Positions 1 through 18,913 of a stretch of 64,000 nt of DNA are shown here, in pieces. Position numbers and translations under genes: made by a program. The notes beneath the pieces are model-generated. The model saw only the letters and a program-made list of their open reading frames with translations. It was not told the origin of the DNA and did no database searches. Within the stretch, counting starts at the first letter, position 1, and the number at the start of each line of letters is the position of its first letter. The DNA comes from Kudoa neothunni (taxonomy: Eukaryota > Cnidaria): assembly GCA_964304625.1 (NCBI GenBank), contig OZ199838.1, positions 1,488,001-1,552,000 of the forward strand, given 5' to 3'.

Positions 1-7089
<7,089 letters not shown>

Positions 7090-7402
7090 GTCCCGCTTTG
7101 GTATATGCGCTTGCGCATTATTGATCAATGATAGAACTTTTTTCAACGTGTGCACTCTTTTCGAGAATTAATAGTGTAAAATTCAGGATTACTATAGCCA
7201 TTATCAAATTCGGGTTTAAAATTTGTTTAGTGAGAATTTATGGTTGTGTATTAGATCAAGTTGATTTTTAGTTTAGTCACAAACTATTCCTTTAACCAAA
7301 AAAATCATTATATTGTATGTTCGTAATAATTAGAAAAATCTTTATATCAAGAAAACATCGACTATCTTCTTTAGCGCTAGTTTGGGGAATTTTTAATTTA
7401 AC

Positions 7403-8572
7403 CAGTGGTTCTCAACTCTTCTTCCGTGCGGACTCCTAATGTGTTCAATAGTTTTATCACTCAGCCCATCTTACTTTAATGCATAAACCAATCATACGTA
7501 TAAATGTTTTGACCTTTTCGTTCCCATCGTCCACCTTAGTTTTTTTAAAAAAATATTTTAATTATTTATATTTAAAAAAATAAAATTCAAGTTGTATATA
7601 ATGTTAATATTAGGTTAATTTAAAAAATTATAGATGCAATAAAAAAATTGGGAACTAAAGGATCATCTTAAATTATTTATCCAACATCCCCAATTTTATT
7701 TATATTTATTAAAATATTAATTATGCATATTAATTATGTGTACTAATTATGTATACTAATTATGTAGGGGTTTTATTTTAAAATATATACTAACAATTTA
7801 TAATTAACAACTATGAAATCCTTCGCGGTAATTTTTTTAGAAATTATTATAACCCTCATCAAGTATAGACAATGACGTATAATATTTCAACATAAAAAAT
7901 TTTAAAGTGTACATGTCCCTTATAATATTCGAATTATTTGTTCTATATAAAGTCTCTATTTTTGTTAATTATTGCGTTAATTAAAATAAATAATTATCAA
8001 AGGAGGAATTATTATAAAATAGAAGGCGATATTAATACATTAAAATATTTTTTATACAAGTAATAGAATATTTAATGAGAATTTTGTAATTGCCTTTCAC
8101 CATTAAGTTCACAGAACTCTGACAAAATATTTGAAAGAACAATACGCATATAAACGAGCTTGTGACTTTTGCATGGTAGTCAGCATGGAAATCTCGTTTC
8201 GCAATATTAGGCTGTTGTACACTGGGTAATCAAGATAATTGCATATTCTGCAGCATTAAGCAATTTTGTTGGAAATTTTTGGTTTTTATCGAATAACCTA
8301 CCTACTGATTAACTTTTGTTTCGATAGATTTATTTACAAAATAAAGTATAACAAAAGGAAATTTTGTAATGAATATAAAATATTCATAAGAAACAATAAT
8401 GCTGGGGCATATCTGATAATTTTAATAGTTACGCTAATATTAAAAAATTCCTAATTATCATTAATGTATGATGACAAAAATGGATTCAGATTTCATTGAA
8501 ATCACTCGCGGACCACTTAGATTCGCCCTCAGACCCCTTAGGGGTCCGTGAACCCCAGATTAAGAAACGTTG
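7403..8572. mobile_element. Non-autonomous hAT-type element
   Basis: The left end CAGTGGTTCTCAACTC and the inverted right end CAACGTTTCTTAATCTGGGG are classic hAT termini of the CAGTG(G/T)TTCTCAA class. The flanks aatttaac (7395-7402) and atttaaac (8573-8580) look like a worn 8-bp target duplication. The 1,170-bp interior is AT-rich and shows no transposase, so it was presumably mobilised in trans. It lies 5' of SMC5. Confidence 0.7.
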
Positions 8573-8632
8573 ATTTAAACTATCATTGACTTTACTTTAA
8601 CGTGCATAAGAGTGACGTTGGGATACAAGAAA

Positions 8633-9089
8633 CCGAGGATAGATAACACATTGGTGTGACATTCGGGCTAAGAACCATGGGGTAATAGGTCTTTACCCAA
8701 CAATGGTCAGACTATTACTTCCGTGTCGGTGGGTTTCTATCCCATATTTGGGAGCTGTGGTTAAAGTGTACGCTCGATGTGAGGTGGGGTGCAACATCAA
8801 CCAATTTCGCGTGAATAGGAGTTGGAATCTCCAGATTCCATCGCAAGACAAGTAATTTGCAGGCCTCACAAAGCCAACATCTTTAAAGGGATAGGGTGTG
8901 GGGTGATAGTCGCCCTGATACGAGGATGTTTAGTGGGTTAAAGTCCTACACTACCACATAAAGATAAGAGATATGGGGTTTCATATTACGTCCTGCGGTG
9001 CCTACAGCGTTAATGGAAGAGTTCTGACCAACCAGAATTTCACAACCTAATAAGTTGCGTCAGAGGTTTTACCTTGTAAACAAAAAATG
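8633..9089. mobile_element. tRNA-derived SINE, copy 1, with target-site duplication
   Basis: About 450 bp closely match the sequence at 24288-24759. Shared blocks include TTTGGGAGCTGTGGTTAAAG, ACCAACCAGAAT and CACAACCTAATAAGTTG. Copy 2 holds a good Pol III box B (GGTTCGAATCC); the corresponding stretch here is worn. The copy is bracketed by near-perfect direct repeats GGGATACAAGAAA (8620-8632) and GGGATACAAGGAAA (9090-9103), as expected after target-primed insertion. The plus orientation is inferred from the tRNA-like head preceding the body. Confidence 0.75.
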
Positions 9090-9103
9090 GGGATACAAGG
9101 AAA

Positions 9104-9830
9104 TATTGGAAGATGAAAATAAAAAAATTTTCCATTTAATGGTAGATGAGGGTAAAAGGCAAACGTTAATCAAAACATTTTATGAGCATTTCAACCGTTT
9201 ATGATGTAAATAAATAACGCGAAACCGAAATAATATCACCAGTTAAAGGGGGACGTAAGTTAATGATGTGATAAAGAAATTACTTGAGCTCATCAATGAG
9301 AATTACACCTTTTCTATTTTCCTTATGATCGAAAAACTACAATTATCAATAAAACAATAGTTGAGAGGTGGTCTAAAATTAAGAATATTGCATTCAAATT
9401 AATATGGAGTGCTCTAGCGATCCGAAATTCTGATTTAGCCAAGGTCTAGCGAAAAGATTTTGTTGAACGGTGTGGTAATCTTTCAATTCAAACAAGGCAC
9501 CAAAAAATTGTTTTTACTGATGAAAACTCCTTTAATTTTTGCAAGATCTGCACTCAAGGCCAAACTTTTAGAGTTGTTACACCCAATCCTATTGTGTAGA
9601 ATAGCAGGGGGGGGGGGGGGACAAAAAATCACTATGATTTTAGATGTTTCTGCAATGGGTGTTGTTCAATGCGAAATTAGTTTTTTGAAATAAATACTGA
9701 TGCTGCCTAAGGCTTTCTTACTATGATAAAGTCTGTTAATGGGGATGACGATTTTATCGTAGTAATGGAAAATTCCACCGTATTGAAAATATAGTTCGAG
9801 AAAAATGCTATTTTTTTTGTTTTGTTTTAT
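9104..9830 (+). pseudogene. Dead IS630/Tc1-type (DDE_3) transposase remnant
   Basis: Scattered blocks in different frames match an IS630/Tc1-family transposase. A helix-turn-helix-like stretch around 9260-9420 includes LINENYTFSI and TIVERWSKIKN. The catalytic core begins FTDENSFNFCKICTQGQTF (about 9510-9570), the first DDE aspartate region, and is followed by QKITMILDVSAMGVVQCEI (about 9620-9690), matching the N-I-T-x-I-x-A-x-S-x-x-G core. Several stops and shifts, and a long G run at 9607-9620, break it. It is unrelated in detail to the copy at 23.9-25.5 kb but belongs to the same superfamily. The SINE immediately upstream may have landed in its 5' part. Confidence 0.6.
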
Positions 9831-10152
9831 GTTGTTTTTATGCAATTTCCGAAATTAAAAATAAAGTTTCCGAAAATAGAAGTAAACCCGGCAAAAGAAG
9901 AATTAGAATTTTCTAACTTAAAATATAAAATATAAATTAGAACGTGAATGTTATTAACATTATATTCAGTTTTTAAGCTTAATTCTAAGTTAAACAGAGT
10001 GTATATTATTTTAAAAAAAATTCAATATTTTATATAAAAAGTAGATTTTATTGAGAAAACAAACGATAACTGTGAAAAGATTGATAAATAAATTTTTGGT
10101 AACGAGTTAAGCACATTTATAAAACAAGTATTACTAAATTTTATTATTGATA

Positions 10153-10956
10153 TTAAACATCAATAACTGAGTCGGAATCATATTCATCGGATAGCAACTG
10201 ATTTTTGGTGTACATATCGTCGGGGGCTTTGCAATAGTGTTTGTTGTGATATTCGTTGAGGAGAAGATTGTGATTCATTGATTTCAGGGTCAATACTAAG
10301 TGATAGCTGTTGGCCGAAATCATTTCACACACCTATAAAAATAATTATTAAAGCTCGAGATGATTCAAAAAAACTCACTTGGTTTATAGATCTTGATATA
10401 ACATCGATGCCATTCACTTCGAGGATTTGATCGTTTACTTGCATTATTCCTGTCAAAAAAGCCAATCCGTTTGGAACTATTCTCGAAATATAGATTCCAC
10501 TAGAATTAACGTCGTCAGGAATGCCTTCTCTATAATAGAAAATTTCAGATTTCCAATTCCACCTATGATTAAAAACCTCAAATAGAAACCAAGAGGACGA
10601 TCTTCGTCGTTGTTTTTGTAAATTTTCACTCGAATAATCGAGGTTGGTAAATGTTCACTGTCGATCACAGATGAAACATGCTTGAATTGATCTGGTGCAC
10701 TTATCACCATTCTTCCTGGTTTACATTCAGTGTAATCCCTCAACTTGACCGATTGAAGTGTCGACTTTTGCGACCTTTTTAGGAAAGAAAACTTCTTTGT
10801 GGGTGTGTAGGGTACATAATTTTTTAAGCAACCATTCAAAATAATAATTAGATACAAAGGCTTGTTATTGGAGTGAGCATGATCGATAGCCCTTTTACAG
10901 TTGGCATCGTTGGTTATCTCCAAATAGCTGTTCTTCACAGTATCAATATACCAAAT
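10153..10956 (-). CDS. PARD6: PAR-6 cell-polarity scaffold (PB1 tail, CRIB, PDZ)
   Basis: PAR-6 bridges aPKC (PB1), Cdc42-GTP (semi-CRIB) and PAR-3/other partners (PDZ) at the cell cortex. Three exons are clear: 10956-10577, 10529-10379 and 10332-10153 (236 codons plus stop). The first begins with the C-terminal half of a PB1 domain (IWYIDTV, LEITNDANCKRAI), then the CRIB-PDZ junction VISAPDQFKHVSSVID and LPTSIIRVKIYKNN, RPLGFYLR. The PDZ continues SSGIYISRIVPNGLAFLTG, NDQILEVNGIDV, CEMISANSYHLVLTLK. The usual loop between PLGFYIR and the GIFISR strand (DGTSVRV..in other animals) is reduced to EGIPDDVN. No ATG exists in this exon, so coding must continue upstream through the 47-bp intron beginning at 10957. 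The tail is short and acidic (DEYDSDSVIDV). Confidence 0.88.
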
Positions 10957-11003
10957 CTAAATTTATACTACAATATTGTTGGAGAATTTTATTTTAAATT
11001 CAC

Positions 11004-11632
11004 ATGTAGGGTTCTGTATTTGTTACAATCGTTGTTGGTGGAATATTGTGGTTGGACAACCAACTCTCTGCTTTTACCCAAATATTCTCCCTCTTGCTTA
11101 TTATCATCAGCTGTGGCGTCGTATAATTTTATAACAATCGATCGCTGAAATTCAAAATTAGGTGATTACTTGTAAATGGCTGAACAGAATGTGGAAACGG
11201 ATGCTTTTTTTCTGCCCCCTTTTCCAAATCCCAAATAGTTTGAGAGGTGAAGTTCAACATTTTCTCATCCAGCATCTTCTCATAATCGTACAAAGATTTC
11301 AAATTGGATTTATCCAACAAATTTATTTCTTTCATTGCCATAAAACGCATTCGATTCATTGTTTCAGCAAATATCTTTGGTATTGTCACTCTCTTGTACG
11401 TATCCTCATACTATAACAGTAAAAAAATCACATCTCCGATTTCTCGTAAATCTACAACTACTCTTATTTTGATTGTCAACATAACTCAGTAATAAATGTG
11501 GCAAATACACCAAAACTGTCTATGTGGTTTCCTTGACGACGCTGGTTATCAGCCACAACAAAGATAAAATCCACTGGGAGTCTTTGGAAATTCGGTATCA
11601 ATACAATAGAGTGCAACGATGCTCCCGATAAA
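11004..11632 (-). CDS. Unrecognised coding block upstream of PAR-6 (possible PAR-6 N-terminus or separate gene)
   Basis: At least three exons read as non-random protein on the minus strand. They are: LPVDFIFVVADNQRR..DSFGVFATFITEL (about 11632-11473); YEDTYKRVTIPKIFAETMNR, ..NLKSLYDYEKMLDEKM.., TIWDLEKGAEKKHPFPHS (about 11415-11190); and RSIVIKLYDATADDKQEGEY, LGKSRELVVQPQYS, NKYRTLH (11148-11004). A 47-bp intron (gtgaat..tttag) after YRTLH would join the PAR-6 exon in phase 0. That favours one gene, with IVIKLYD.. as the first half of a diverged PB1 domain. Alternatively reading straight on gives VNLK-stop, ending an independent gene. I recognise no family for the upstream part. The start codon was not found. 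Confidence 0.5.
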
Positions 11633-11639
11633 ATTCAAT

Positions 11640-13599
11640 AAATTACGTAATTTTGCAACTATTATTAATTAATATTTATAAACACCTAGCTTAGTATTAA
11701 TAGAAAATTTTAATATTTTAATAATATGAATTACAAAACGGTCGTAAAGGCGTCAATTTATTTCCCGCTATTTACTTCGATGAGATAAGCCAAACAAAAC
11801 ACACTGACTCTTATTTTGATCATTATTAAGTTGAAGCGGACATTATACATTATTAGTAAAGAATGAACTGCAAAAAAACAAAAATGTATTTCAAATACCT
11901 GGTTTATTATCGAAAAATACATAAAAAATAAGCTAAAATTATTTAAATTGTTAAGCATAAATCTAATAAAATATTTAATTTTATATTGCAGATTAGGCAA
12001 AACCAATAAGTTGGTCAACTAGTTCCCCGGCTTTTTCTGGTCTTTCTTTTGCTTTAGAGAGGGTACAGATCAGATATCAGATCGTTGGACTGCGGTGGGA
12101 CCACTGCGCCTTTATTTCGTAAAGAACGTTGTGGTTGGATTATACGTTTACTAATTGGTATGAAGTATTGAAAATTATAGTTCGATCCAGGCGTAATGCG
12201 AATAAAAATCTTGCAGCTTTAACACATCTAATAGCTATCGACGATGTAATATTTAAGGCGCAGTAAGATAAGACTCACATGGATAGAAGATATTTGTTTA
12301 CTCGGTTAGATTTTCACGTTTTCCGCTATAGGACTAGGCAACAAACTACATGTAAATCTCCACTATGCCTACAACGTTCATAGAGTCTGATTGAACTTCA
12401 ATGTCTAAACAGATGCTCCAGAGGGTTTAACTTGAGAAATAACAAATGTGGAATATTTTTACATTTGTGATGTGAGAAAAATTTCATCTCATTTTTCGCA
12501 TAAGAATAATTTTGACAAAAATAGTATTAATATATAATTTAAGGTCATATTAGTCATAAGATTATTTTATAGCTGTAAAATATTTTTATCACCAATAATA
12601 CATGCAATTAATTAGCGAGTGACGATTAGATTTAAAAAGTGGAATATAGTTTTTTACTGCGTAAATAGTTGTTAAATTTCTAGATTGCTTAAAATATATG
12701 TGTTAATATATTGATTTAATTCAGAATTTTATAGGAACATAAATATCAATTTAATTACAAAATAGTCATTGAGGTAGTAGTCCATATGAGATATTGCTTA
12801 TACGCACAGAATACATCCCAATTATAATTTAAAAACTCTTAATTTTACCATTATTATTTGATGGATCAAAGCGTGAATCACCTTGAAAAAATATCCTACG
12901 GTACAAAACAGCTTCAAACGTTAATAATATAATGCCGCAATTTGTCAATATGAATCGTACATAAACTATTACATAATAAATAAGAATATAGAAACTTCAA
13001 CTTTATACAATTGCAAGTTATATAGTTTTTGGTTTGTTGCCATTGCCACCATTTTAAAAATTAAATTTAAGAATTTATCTAGAAACCAAATTTTTTACCA
13101 TATTATTGATCAATTAAATTTAATTCTGATTGAATATTAATTCTATATCCTACCATTTTCTAATTTTTTCTAATTATTTGTTATATTTCGTGATTGAATC
13201 AGTAATCTTTTTGTATATAACGTTCATTTAATGTTTAAATTGACAAGAAAAAAATTACACTTCCTTGACGCTCTATTTTGAATATCTTCATTGATTAATT
13301 TTTAATTAATCAAAGTGATTTTTAGCTACCTAAAAACAAATTTAATATAACTTTGGTGAATAATAACACTAAAATACTCATTCAAAAATCTAAAATAGCA
13401 CCATTTAAACCTCCATACATATGCTAAAACAAATCATGTTCCCCGCCGCGGGGGGTCATTTTGAGAAAACTTGTACATTTAAAAAAATGGCTTTATATAT
13501 AACAAAAGTTCATTTATTGATATAGAAAACATAGAAAATTTTTAATTTAACGAATAATAAAATATAGATATTGCCTATTTTATCCTTACACGTGACACA
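11640..13599. other. Gene-poor AT-rich spacer, possible worn SINE relative
   Basis: No convincing gene is seen. The stretch 12060-12470 is less AT-rich. Around 12260-12470 it has fragments resembling the SINE tail (agtaagataaga, atgcctacaacgtt, cagagggtttaacttg), so it may be a badly worn relative of the SINE seen at 8.6 and 24.3 kb. The resemblance is weak. Confidence 0.3.
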
Positions 13600-13959
13600 A
13601 TGGATTCTGAAATCACTGAATACGAGCCCCAATTTGAAGAAACTAATGTTGAATTTAGTAATTATATAATTGAGAACCCCATATCGAGTTACTATTATGC
13701 TGATAATGTAATTTATCTTTCCAGCGTAAAAATCTACGCGGTGGCATTTAAGGAGGGAGAAAAATGGTCTGAACAATCAACACGTATTCGAAGATTAACT
13801 GACGCAGTGAACATTTTCAAACATAAAACCTCCTTTAAAAATAATGAATCAAAATATTGTGATACTTCATTGTTTGTGTTCTTAAATTTTCTGAAAAGTG
13901 AAACGTTTCATTTGATTGTTGAATTTATAAATAAACACATAAGGAATGAGTTACAATAG
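13600..13959 (+). CDS. Possible small hypothetical protein, 119 aa
   Basis: A single uninterrupted reading frame from an ATG (MDSEITEYEPQFEETNVEFS) to TAA. The composition is normal for a globular acidic-then-basic protein (EGEKWSEQSTRIRRLTDAV; FVFLNFLKSETFHLIVEFI) rather than the Asn/Lys/Ile/Phe shadow typical of AT-rich spacer. I recognise no family, signal peptide or membrane segment. It is flanked on both sides by gene-poor DNA, and an exon upstream or downstream cannot be excluded. It could still be a chance ORF. Confidence 0.35.
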   Translation: MDSEITEYEPQFEETNVEFSNYIIENPISSYYYADNVIYLSSVKIYAVAFKEGEKWSEQSTRIRRLTDAVNIFKHKTSFKNNESKYCDTSLFVFLNFLKSETFHLIVEFINKHIRNELQ

Positions 13960-14798
13960 TTGAGTTCAATTACAAACGATGATTGAATGAAGTATATTAG
14001 TTTTGATTCGCATATAAGAATAATGAAGGGGGAAAAATATGGATTTGCACAATTACTAATGTCTGCAATCTTGAGTTGAGTGAATTTTAATGTACATATA
14101 TAATTTTTAAAAATGAATACTAAATAAGTTAATCCTAGACTGCGAGCTAAATGTTGACAGAGACTATGGTACAACCGTGTAAACGGCCTTATTGCTATGA
14201 TCAATCTCATCATGAAAATCATGATAGTCTGGTTGCAATCGGGAATTTAAAATATTCCTCCGTCACATATAAATTACGTATTATTTAAAACAGTTGTTTA
14301 AAAGTTTTTCTATTTCTAAAAGAAGAAAATTTTCAGCGAGTTACAATCTACGTCACGTGTTTGAATAAGAAAATCATTTCCTATTATTTTTAATAATATA
14401 TTTTAATAATATTAGTTTTTCTATTATAGCAAACGCTCCTTTTTTAAATACAATAGCAATTTCTTAAATACTATTCAGGGATATTAAAAATGGCAGGTAA
14501 CATGGTTTTTTATGTATCAAGGCTTAACATGTCTTTAATGATAACGTATAACAAATTTAAATTGTATATGATGATAATCAAGTTTCAAAAATAAATTAGA
14601 GATAACAAAAATTTTTTTCTCTCGGAGTTGTTTACAAGAAAACATCGATTAAGTCCGGTGAGGGTCAAACAATGTAATCAATTTTTATGCATAATCGTAA
14701 TATATTCCACAAAATAATTGTATTAAAACATAATTCACCCATGATTAAAAAAATTCACACATATTTTAAAAGTTGGGGATTAATTTAAGTAAATTATA

Positions 14799-15520
14799 CA
14801 GTAGTTAATCGATTTTCCGCACTTTTTTTGATGCGTTCGCTTTTCCTATTACTATTTACTATTTGCTATTTACTATTTGCTATTTACTATTTGCTATTTG
14901 CTATTTGCTATTTACTATTTGCTATTTACTATTTGCTATTTACTATTTGCTATTTACTATTTGCTATTTACTATTTGCTATTTACTATTTGCTATTTACT
15001 ATTTAAAGGATTGTTTACTTGATTTATAAAAAAATTTTTGTAATTTATTAAGTGAAATATTTGAACTTTTGCCACATAAATTAGAAATGTTGATATACCT
15101 ATAAACTAAGAATATGGAGACTAAAAGGTAAAACGGTACATAATTATGCAGTTTTTACACGTCTATAGGGGAGCAACCTATTTTTTCAAATAAACGATAA
15201 TTAATGCTTGTTGAATATACATACGTCATATATACATGTGTTCAGGTATAATACATATTTATTTATAAGAAATGAATGCTTAACTTGAGTTGTAAAAGAA
15301 AAATTTATTCATAAATAACCTAGAAATCTTTTTGTTTGAAATATTGCATTGATATACATACTACATTGTATATGTCGTACGGTGTTGAGTGGTACTTTTA
15401 TCTGGAAATATGATTAAATGGTTCTTCTGGTTTCCGAATAATTGATCATTTATCGACACGTAATGTCAATAAAATCCAAACGAAATATGAAATTTTTTCC
15501 GGATAATCAATGCTCGACTG
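14799..15520. mobile_element. Possible pogo-like MITE containing a minisatellite
   Basis: The left end CAGTAGTTAATCGATTTTCCG and the inverted right end CAGTCGAGCATTGATTATCCG agree at about 15 of 21 positions. TA flanks both ends (14797-14798, 15521-15522). The interior carries the 14-bp tandem repeat at 14846-15004 and no transposase. Terminal similarity is modest, so the ends are tentative. Confidence 0.45.
14846..15004. repeat. 14-bp minisatellite, CTATTTACTATTTG units
   Basis: About eleven head-to-tail copies of alternating CTATTTA and CTATTTG heptamers (14-bp higher unit with minor order changes). Together these form a repeat with no stop in one frame on the plus strand (LLFAIYY-like), which is an artefact of the repeat and not a gene. 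Confidence 0.95.
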
Positions 15521-18500
15521 TATTTCATATAGATGTAATATAATTAAGTTCACAATTAGTAGCTTTTAGAAAGTTTTTTATCCTTTTAACATCAATTTAA
15601 GAAAATCTGGTGAATATGCATTTAGATTGCTATCATTTTCAATAATGTGGGTTTTAGCGAAATTCTTTTGTAGTTGGACTTTGAAAAATAAATTATTCAT
15701 TTATTGAGAGATAATAGTTAACTATATGAATTTTTTGATAAATGTAAGAATGATGTTAAAGTCCAAAAGGGCTCGTACGTAATGAGTCGGGGAATGGAGT
15801 CTCCCTACGTAGAATCACCGCATTACGCAAGAGATCTCTATGCGCATTGATGATTTTGTCAGAAATTTTTATTTTACTTTAATCATTGCTTTATGTATAC
15901 TTAACTGAATAAATAAAATCAATTTTGACATTATTGCATCTATTTTTATATTGAGCGAATTGATAGTCTATTAGTGGTCTAAAAAATTTCTAAAGGAATT
16001 ATGAAGTTGCGAAAAATAAATATAAATGGTAACAACTATTCTTATGCAATAAATGTATTTTGATTGTTTCTCATTTGTTCGACTCTAGTATCTCATTACG
16101 AATTCACGTTACCCAATTTATAAATATTTAAAAAAATCAAATTTTTGGTGTCATTCTTGAATCGATTATAATACTGTAAACCTGCTTTCCGACATCACAA
16201 ATGTCTTTAACTGGGATCGAATTTGTTTGGTTTAATAACTTAAATAGATCTACTTATTATTCGAGAGCCTGATTAAATGAAATAGATGGATTCACAATTT
16301 ACGTTTAATCCTCATCAGATGTGTTGTTATCATCTATTTACCATATTTCACCCTTTTAATTATTTTTTAAACATATTTTTAATGCATTCTCAGGTGACCA
16401 CTTTTCACGAACATCATAAAGTTTCTCATTCCATTCTGGTAGTGTTCCAGCAGGAAAGCTTCCAGTTTCCAGCTTCAACATAACATATTTTAATTTAACC
16501 TGGTTTTTATACCCTTTAAATTTTCTACAGTTAAAATGATCGCTATTATTGTTACATTCATTTGAAGTGAAACTTCTCGCCATTGTAATGGTATAAACCA
16601 CCATTCACTCTTACTTAAAGTATCCACTTAGATTTTGTTCTAAACATCACGGTTGAGGTCTTATTTAAGGTTTTTCGGTAATTTTTCACATTGATTAACC
16701 TCCTGATTTAAAAATTACATCTCTTATTAAGATCTCATTCAACGTTGACATTCTTTTCGGGCCATACTTATCCATAGTCATTTTTTCGAAATTTCTCATC
16801 TCGTGTACTGAATTATTTTTAATTTCTCAGAAAAGCTTTTGTAATTTTGCGGTTAGATAGATTTTATTATTTCCACGATTACGTACGAAACACGAAACAT
16901 GAAAAGTTTATTTTCAGGTACAATTTCCATTATGTAGAATCGTTGAATTACACACGAGCCATGTTTTTGTTTATTTTTCTCATAGTTAAGAGTATTATTT
17001 TTATTATAATTAAGAATTAAAAAATTCAAATTTAGTTTTGTGTAAAAAAAGTGGCGATTACGTACGAGCGCTATTTCACTAAACATCATCTCGTTTCATG
17101 ATTCAAAGTTGAGCTACAGATACATACATATATGTTATTAAAAATATTTACAAAATTATTATTTTATTTAATTAGATATATTTTACATGTTTCAACATCA
17201 TTATTTCTTTGTTATTATATTCAAATTGAATGGATAAATTTTTATTGTCGTTAAAAACCCGTTAATTTTTGTGACAGCAAGTCAAAATTGTCTGAACAAC
17301 TTCCAGAAACGGACATATAAAATTAGCTCATAAATCATTTTAGATATCTTTTCTAGATGTGAATTGGATTCCAAGCATAACTCGAATTTTACCTTAGAAA
17401 ACTTTTACACATTAAAATAATTATTTTTTTTATTGAATAATGTAGTCTTATGTAAATTGACCATTTTTAAATTAATGCATGACCTATAATCCATAAAAAC
17501 TCCTAAAGTACTAAATTTTTTTACTTATTTGTTCATCTAAAATAAATCGGTTTTCTTGACTCTAGTCTAATGCCTTAAATCAATTATAAACTACAGCATA
17601 AAAATTATTTTTGAACTATTTTCCAGAATATTTCATATTTCTTATGGATGAATCCGAGCTTTCTTTACACGAGGAAATCGATTCGGCATTATTGTTTCAT
17701 CAGTTTTCAAAGCAGAAATAGGTAAGAGAACAAAATTACCCAAGAATGTAAATGATATACCTGTATTTATTCGCAATTTTTTTAAGAATGGGTCAATAAT
17801 AAACTTCTCTTTAAATCTAAATTATTTGCAATTTTATCGTGGACGCAACTAATCAAAAAAAAGGATTTTGAAAATTAGGGTTGGAGTCGAAAGTTACGTA
17901 AAATACATAATCCCTATTTTTATAAACAACTTCTTTACAAATTATTTTTCTCTCGAAACTTTCTTTTATATTTGCATAAAATAAACTGTCTTAATTTACA
18001 GAAATAGTTTTAACTCTGATAATTATATATAAGCGTAGAAAAAGTAAATGTACGTAAAATCGATTACCTACTATAAAAGATTATTGTGTATTATCAACAA
18101 AGTCATTATTTATAATTATATACCTACTTCAGAAAGATTCATATGTTAAAACTCACTCTTACATAACCATTTTTAGATATAAAATAGTTACGAAAACGAG
18201 AAATTGAAATTGGCGCGCAAGCACAAAAAAATAGATCGATGTACGAATATCGACTATTTTTAGCCATTGTTCACACAACAAATACAAAACAAATTTTCGC
18301 TACATTTTAAAGAGAGGATGAAATTATTACACAATCGATACTTAAAAATATGATTATTAGTTAATTTTCATTTTTTCCATTAAAAATTAAAATAATGAGT
18401 AATATATCACCTCCAATAAGACAGTAAGAATTTCGGAACGAAAGGGCTAAATTAGTTAACATAAAATTAACCTTCTTGATATGCAATTAATTGATTTTCG

Positions 18501-18913
18501 TTGATATCAAAATGAAACGTAAATTAAAATATAATTACCTAGGAGGAATAAAATAGGTTTCAAATTAGAATGTGCGTTATTATTTGCTTTACCGAACTCC
18601 TAACATCCAACGCTACGATCCAATAATTATACATTCGCCTCAGCTGTGCTACCCCCTCCCAGAAGGAATCAGTTATTAAGCTTAGTAATAATTTTTCACA
18701 AATATTATACAATAATTTTAACAATACTTCAATAGGAAATTGGAAAAAATTCGTTTACACTATAAAACTCCCCAATAATCAAAACACAACAAATTAATAG
18801 GTGTAAATTGTGTTAAAAAATCAACAAACGACAATGCCATAACAACATTTACTATATCAAGTAATCAAATACTCCTATTAACAAGTAACAATGAAAAACA
18901 GTCTAAAGAGCTC
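15521..18913. other. Gene-poor AT-rich spacer
   Basis: No gene could be supported. An 82-codon minus-strand frame at 16356-16604 (SFPAGTLPEWNEKLYDVREK) has protein-like composition but no recognisable match or splice context. The 12-mer GATTACGTACGA occurs twice, near 16880 and 17055, in otherwise dissimilar surroundings. Confidence 0.5.

Noticed and set aside
14828-15022. Leu/Phe/Tyr-rich ORF of 64 codons
   Set aside because: Translation of the CTATTTA/CTATTTG minisatellite; no gene.
16356-16604. 82-codon minus-strand ORF
   Set aside because: Composition is protein-like, but there is no family match, no splice partners and a gene-poor setting; left as a note in the spacer entry.
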